From NCBI GenBank assembly GCA_001692895.1, contig KV748182.1:1120341-1184340 (forward strand): a DNA stretch of 64,000 nt, read 5' to 3'. A program made the translations under genes and the position numbers. Shown in pieces: positions 59,036 through 64,000 of the stretch (the stretch's first letter is position 1; each line of letters opens with the position of its first letter). The DNA comes from Cenococcum geophilum 1.58 (Eukaryota; Ascomycota; Dothideomycetes; Gloniales; Gloniaceae). A model generated the notes under the pieces. That model saw only the letters and a program-made list of their open reading frames with translations, made no database searches and was not told the origin of the DNA.

Positions 59036-60158
59036 TAAAAGGTAGCGCCATACTCCAAAACTTACGCATACCCATCTTACCATCAAAAACAATCGATTTT
59101 CCAACTTTCAAGACCTAATTCTTACTGCTTAGCAAGCTAGAGGTGGATTTATTTGTCTTTTTACCCCCTTATCCCAACAGAAAATTTTCTCTAAGGGTGG
59201 TCCTAGCTTATAAGCGAGGCACGGACAGGAATACTAAAACTACTACTACTACTATTAATACCAATAGGGGCTAGTCTTTCTACTACCTTTTAGCCTAATC
59301 TCCCTAGAAATCTTCTAGTAGGATTAGTAAGGAGAAAGGGTATAAGGATAGTAAAAACTAGGAAACCCCCCTATAAGATACAAAATGCCAAGACCTAATA
59401 GGTTTAAAAAAAACCTATAAAAATAAGTGATGAAGAGTCTACAGTTACCATTTCTCCTCCTTCCCCCCCTCTTGGCCTGTTTAGGACAGGAGAAAAAAGA
59501 GGATATCCTTAGTCTTCTCCTGAAAAAGAAAACCAAAAACCTATAAAAAGGATAACAAAACTAACTACTACTACGGCTAGTACGCCTAGTATACCTACCG
59601 ATTCCCTTTCTCCAGGACAACATCTAAGCTTCGCTCTAGATAGCCTAACTAAGGCCTATATAGGGCTAGAAGAAGAAAAAGAAGAAGAAATAAAAGAACA
59701 AGTTAAACAGCTAGTGTACTATACACGAAGTATCCTATTAGGAGAAAAACCCTTTATACAAGAAGAAGAAGAAAAAAAAGAAAAAGCAAACGATGTCCTA
59801 AAAGGACTAGTAGAAGAAGTAAGAGCTCTCCATAAGGAGGTAGCTCCTATTAAGGAAACCTACGCAGAAAGGCTAAAGAAGGACCTCCCTTCTTCGTCCT
59901 CCCTACCCTCCTTATCACTACCTTTTACCCCTTCTTCTTCTAGTAGGAGTTTTACCTCTACTAGAAGTAAGAAAAAGCAGCTACAAGAAAGGAAGCTAGT
60001 CTTAATTACAGACGAAAAGGACCAACCTTTAGATACATTCTCTATACGAAACAAAGTCAATTAACTATTTACTTTGAAGCTGTAAGTAGAAAAGCCAGTA
60101 CTAGCGTCTATAGCTAGAACTAAAGGAAAACAAAATATTCTCCTTACAACTATAGAAG
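59036..60158 (+). mobile_element. 5' part of a LINE (copy B), lightly RIPed
   Basis: Between gypsy-3 and gypsy-4. CA/TG are retained (ccaaaacttacgcatacccatcttaccatc). About 360 bp of 5' untranslated sequence leads into a LINE ORF1, cut at 60158 by the gypsy-4 LTR. It differs from the LINE at 30444-39154 and is in the + orientation. The exact 5' boundary at about 59036 is inferred from loss of gypsy homology. Confidence 0.6.
59395..60158 (+). pseudogene. LINE ORF1 (gag-like) 5' part, interrupted by gypsy-4
   Basis: RNA-binding protein of a LINE. One phase: KKPIKISDEESTVTISPPSP (about 59408), one TAG near 59508, LSPGQHLSFALDSLTKAYIG, an acidic coiled-coil stretch EEEKEEEIKEQVKQLVYYTR, EEVRALHKEVAPIKETYAER (about 59810-59870), a Ser-rich linker, then KKKQLQERKLVLITDEKDQP, NKVN, TAA (60062) for Gln, EKPVLASIARTKGKQNILLT. 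The last part is the start of the RRM-like domain of fungal LINE ORF1. 59714-60064 is still open. The initiating ATG is uncertain: one at 59383 is out of phase across a run of A. Confidence 0.7.
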
Positions 60159-60351
60159 TGTTACGGAACCCCACCGCAGGGGCCTCTATAGGAGAGCCCC
60201 GTGCTCTCGCGTACACCTCGCGTATAGCTTATGTCAGCTACGCGTAGGTATATCACCTCCTTACGCCCTCGACCCTTACGATCGATCGCGCAACGTCTTG
60301 TAGACTCCTCAAATACATACGTCTTATAGCCACTGCCCCCGTTCCATAACA
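60159..60351 (+). repeat. gypsy-4 5' LTR
   Basis: 193 bp from TGTTACGGAACCCC to CCCGTTCCATAACA. The termini are inverted complements over about 11 bp (TGTTAYGGAAC), longer than the usual 2-6 bp. A GC-rich fold ggggcctctataggagagcccc lies near the start. Confidence 0.85.
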
Positions 60352-60499
60352 TTACGTTGCGCCTTTTTACCACTAACACCCAGCCTACGACCAATTCTAT
60401 ATCTTTGTAATACTATAGGCGCTGCCAGAAGCAGCGTGCCTATAAGTTACCTTATTTTATACTTCTAAGGAACCTATAATAGTAAGACAATATTCCTTA

Positions 60500-63400
60500 T
60501 TAGCTACTATATTAAACCCAAAGAACAATCCAATACCTATACTTAACCTACAACGCCAATCAATCCCAGGAGAATTCGATTTATCAGCCCTAGCCTTAAC
60601 CCCTAAGGAGATAGACACTAATAATATCTTATCTTTTATTAACTATATAACTATAGATAAATAAGCGGAAGAACTACTACCTATTAAAATTAAAATATAA
60701 GACGCTAAGACGTTTATAAAAATGGTAGCATAAGAACCTAATAAATACTACCGCCTTCTATAGAACTACTACCTAAAGCTTATATAAGCCGAGATGCGTA
60801 CTACCTAAGATTGCGATATTATCTAAGACCTATAAGCTCGTGAGGCGCTTACTAATAACACGCGTTAAGAAACCGAAGATAACCTCCGTGTGTCTAAACG
60901 CGACGTCTAATAGTTAAAGAAGGCTAAGATTGTACTTATTGCTACGGTTACTAAAAGAGAAGGTATAATTAAATACCTATAATCTTAGCTTAATAAGCAT
61001 ATTCGTAATAACGCTAGATACCTCTCTACTGTATATAACGCTACTTAAGTCTCTACGCCCCCAGCAACTTCACCTACTTAACGCTTAATAGAGGGTTAGC
61101 GCTAAGCAGTCTTACCTAATAGGAACCCCTACTAAAGCGACGATAAAAGCTATAATAACTAAACCTAAGCTGCTATTATAGGGTCTAATACACATTACCC
61201 TAATCCCCTAGTTTTCTAGGGAGACCGCAAAGAATATAGCCATTAGAAGATACAAATCCGCGAAAAACTAACTTAGAGCGCCTGCCTTTTTCCTACGGAA
61301 GACACTAAGATTGGCTATATTATTAGGCAAATAAAGGGTACACCATTTAATAGACTCTTCGCCTAATAGGAGACCAATAGCCCCTAAAAGTGGCAGTCCT
61401 ATTAAGAAGTCCTTAACAATCTTAACCTAATATACCGCGACTACGACCTACTGGCCACTAACTAAGCTAAACTATATACTCTAAAGATAAGCCCTACTAA
61501 ATTATTTGATAAGTTCTATGTTAAATTTCAGGAATACACTAGAGCCCTCACCTAAGACGATACTAAAGACTAAAAAGATCTCCTTAAAAAAGTCACTTAT
61601 TGCCTTAGTTACGCAGCCGCCAGCTATAACTATAATAATGTTTATAATATAGTAGCAGCCATATAGAAGATTAAACGACGACTAAATTAGATCGCTACTA
61701 TAAACCTTTACCTAAAGACCTCCCTATAGAAGCCCTCTAGACCTATTAAACTACTAACGCCTACTACCTTAAGCAACACTACTAGTCCTAATATTAACCT
61801 TTCTATACTAACCTTCCCATAGAAGCTACTAGATGGAGAACGCGAGCTACTTTAAAAGCTAAAGCGTTGCTATAGATATTGTTAAGAAGGCTGTTATAGC
61901 TATAGCCTAAACTGCCTAATAGCTAGGTTTAGTAGCTACCGCCTAATACCTAACCTAGTACCTCAAACACTAAATACGTCGCTATATACCACTACTATAT
62001 AAGACAAAGACGCAGTAATAGCAGTAGAGTCGGATATAGAAACGGAAAACGCTAAGTCCTAGCCCTAAGTCGTAGGTTAGGACGCCCTAATAATAAGGGG
62101 ATCTATATATCGGCCTACTTAATAAATAACTTAGTAAAGATAAATAGACGGAAATAAATAGTTTTACCTATAATAGGAACTACTGCTAAAAAACAATATA
62201 AAAGCCGTTCTATAATTAATTACGGAGCTACTAATAAATTTATAAATACCTAATTCGTGCGCACTTATAACCTACCTACCTTACCCCTTACCAAAGCCCG
62301 CGCCCTATAACTTACTAACGGTAGTTATACCATATAGAAGATTACCTATATAGTATAACTCTACCTAAATATAAATAGGCACCAGGAAGAACTTTAGGCC
62401 TATATTATACCACTTACTAACTACCCTATTATCCTTAGAATAAACTAGCTCGAATAACACAACCCCACCATTAACTAGAAAAAGAGAGAAGTAACCTTTA
62501 ACTCTAAATATTATAGAGAGACCTGCCTAGGATATAGCCTAGCCGCCTCTATCTACTCCCTAGAATACTAACCCAAGGAACCCCTTATTACCCTACCTAT
62601 AACTAACTGCCACTATATAAGTACCGCGGCCTTCTACCGTATAGCATATAAGAAAGGCTAGACCGTTACCGCAGCCTCCCAATTATAACTATATAAGCTT
62701 AATAAAAAACAAGACTACGTCCTCTATAGTAATAGGATAGATATAGTCAACCTTCTAAAAAACGATGCCCCTATAGAACTCTACGGACTTTTACCTTTAG
62801 ACTTTAAGAAGTTTATAAAGCTTAAAAAAGGACTTACTAACAAGGAACTCCGTAAGCTCCTCCCTAAGAGGTACTATAACTTTATTAACATATGCTCACA
62901 AAAGAGCGTAGATATACTCCCCCCATATTAACCTAATAACTATACCATTAATATTAAATAAGGAAAAACGCTACCCTATAAGAGACCCTACCTAATATTA
63001 AAAGACAAACTTTTAGTTATTAAAAAGTATATCAACGAGCACCTTAATAAAGGGTTTATTTGCCCCAGTATATCCCTAGCAGCCACCCCTATCCTCCTTA
63101 CTAAAAAGCTAGGAGGAGGTATCCGATTCTACGTTAACTATAAAGGACTTAACGCTATTATAATTAAGAACCGATACCCCGTACCGCTTATACATAAGAC
63201 TCTTAAGCGGCTTAGTTAAGCCAAAATCTATACTAAGCTTAATATTATTACCGCCTTTAACCGCCTCTAAATATAAGAAGGTAACAAATGGAAAACCGCA
63301 TTCGCATTACGCTTTAGCCAATTTAAATATACTATTATACCCTTTGGCGTATATAACGGCCTAAGCAGCTTCTAAAGCTATATTAATAACGCCTTACGGG

Positions 63401-64000
63401 ACTACCTTAATAACTTCTGCTCTGCGTACCTGGATAATATACTTATTTATAGCAATAACCCTTCTAAGTATACTAAGCACGTTTAAAAGGTCCTACAGCG
63501 CCTTAGGGATATAGGACTTTATATTAATTTAAAGAAGTGCAAATTCTTAATCACAGAAGTAAAATACCTTAAACTAATCGTTACTATTAAGGGTGTCCGT
63601 ATAGACCCTAAGAAGGTACGCATAATTACTAAATAGCAAACCCCTAACTATATTAAAGATATATAAGCTTTCCTTAGTTTCGCCAACTTCTATTAAAAAT
63701 TCATATATAACTTCTTAGGTGTTATAGCACCACTTATAGCAATAATGCGAACAAAGGACCTTTCCGTAACAAAAAAAAACATATCTACGTTTTATCTAAA
63801 TACTTAAATATAAAAAGGCGTTCTAAGACCTTAAAGATGCTTTTACCAAAGTACCTATTCTAGCTCACTTTATACTAGGACAATAACTCTATCTTAAGAC
63901 TAACTTCTTAGACCACATTAACGCAGGCGTCCTCTCCTAAATAGGTAATAACGGTTTCCTCTACCTAGTTATATTCTACTCGTCTAAGCTTACACCATAA
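60500..64000 (+). pseudogene. gypsy-4 gag-pol relic (partial)
   Basis: Gag: GDRKEYSH-KIQIRKKLT-SA (about 61220-61275), KISPTKLFDKFYVKFQEYTR (about 61485-61545), LSYAAASYNYNN, and a knuckle region CYRYC-EGCYSYSLNC (about 61870-61917). Protease: NCGATNKFI (about 62220; the expected D-C-G-A Asp is Asn). RT: LGGGIRFYVNYKGLNAIIIKN (in part, about 63110-63175), YTKLNIITAFNRL, EGNKWKTAFALRFSQF and the catalytic motif AYLDNILIYS (63424-63453). Then FLSFANFY-KFIYNFLGVIAP (about 63670-63730). Stops are mostly TAA/TAG at Gln. Confidence 0.82.

Larger units (their letters stand above)
60159..64000 (+). mobile_element. Ty3/gypsy element, third family, copy B (gypsy-4), runs off the window
   Basis: Starts with a 193-bp LTR inside LINE ORF1 and repeats the gypsy-3 layout up to early RNase H at the window end (ctactcgtctaagcttacacc, matching gypsy-3 at about 58984). 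It is less RIPed than gypsy-3. The 3' LTR and target duplication lie beyond 64000. Confidence 0.85.

Noticed and set aside
59860..60060. 66-codon - strand Ser/Leu-rich frame
   Set aside because: Antisense to LINE ORF1, which has a recognisable C-terminal domain on the + strand.
60161..60394. 77-codon - strand frame
   Set aside because: Lies across the gypsy-4 LTR; no homologous open frame in the gypsy-3 LTR.

Overview
The window looks like a transposon graveyard from a filamentous ascomycete (Pezizomycotina). It is AT-rich. TpA is very common and CpA/TpG are scarce. Almost every recognisable reading frame is closed by TAA/TAG where Gln or Trp would be expected, and repeated copies differ almost only by C/T and G/A changes. 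This is the signature of repeat-induced point mutation (RIP). I see no tRNA, rRNA or CRISPR array, and no gene that looks intact.

Layout. 1-3123 and 9137-9330 hold two decayed host-type genes on the + strand, patatin-like and then protein-kinase-like. The kinase relic is split by a complete Ty1/copia element (copia-1, 3124-9131, 5-bp target duplication). 9331-15823 is mostly RIP-type AT-rich DNA with a large inverted-repeat pair (about 10.0-12.0 kb) and a decayed gene for a small secreted protein (about 13.15-14.19 kb). About 15.8-23.0 kb is a Ty3/gypsy element on the - strand (gypsy-1), with a 51-bp (17-codon) tandem array and a short, nearly un-RIPed non-autonomous element inserted as two tandem forms. 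24120-43108 is a second gypsy element (gypsy-2, +, 421-bp LTRs, duplication ctaag). It is opened by a Fot1/pogo transposon (27404-29869) and by a LINE (30444-39154, -), and the LINE is itself opened by a hAT element (31680-34819). 44718-51021 is a second complete copia element (copia-2, 166-bp LTRs, duplication ataat). 51.0-55.1 kb holds an LTR relic, a pogo-type transposase fragment, an unidentified reading frame and a small repeat cluster. 55147 to the window end holds two copies of a third gypsy family (gypsy-3 and gypsy-4, 193-bp 5' LTRs), separated by the 5' part of another LINE whose ORF1 appears to be interrupted by gypsy-4.

Nothing here works as a pathway. The window is a stratified record of insertions and RIP. 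The points most worth a second look are: loss of at least one catalytic Asp in all seven reverse transcriptases; a palindromic non-coding module shared by the 3' regions of copia and gypsy elements; the patatin relic, whose nucleophile elbow is rebuilt across a still-recognisable intron; and the kinase relic, whose frame rejoins exactly across copia-1.
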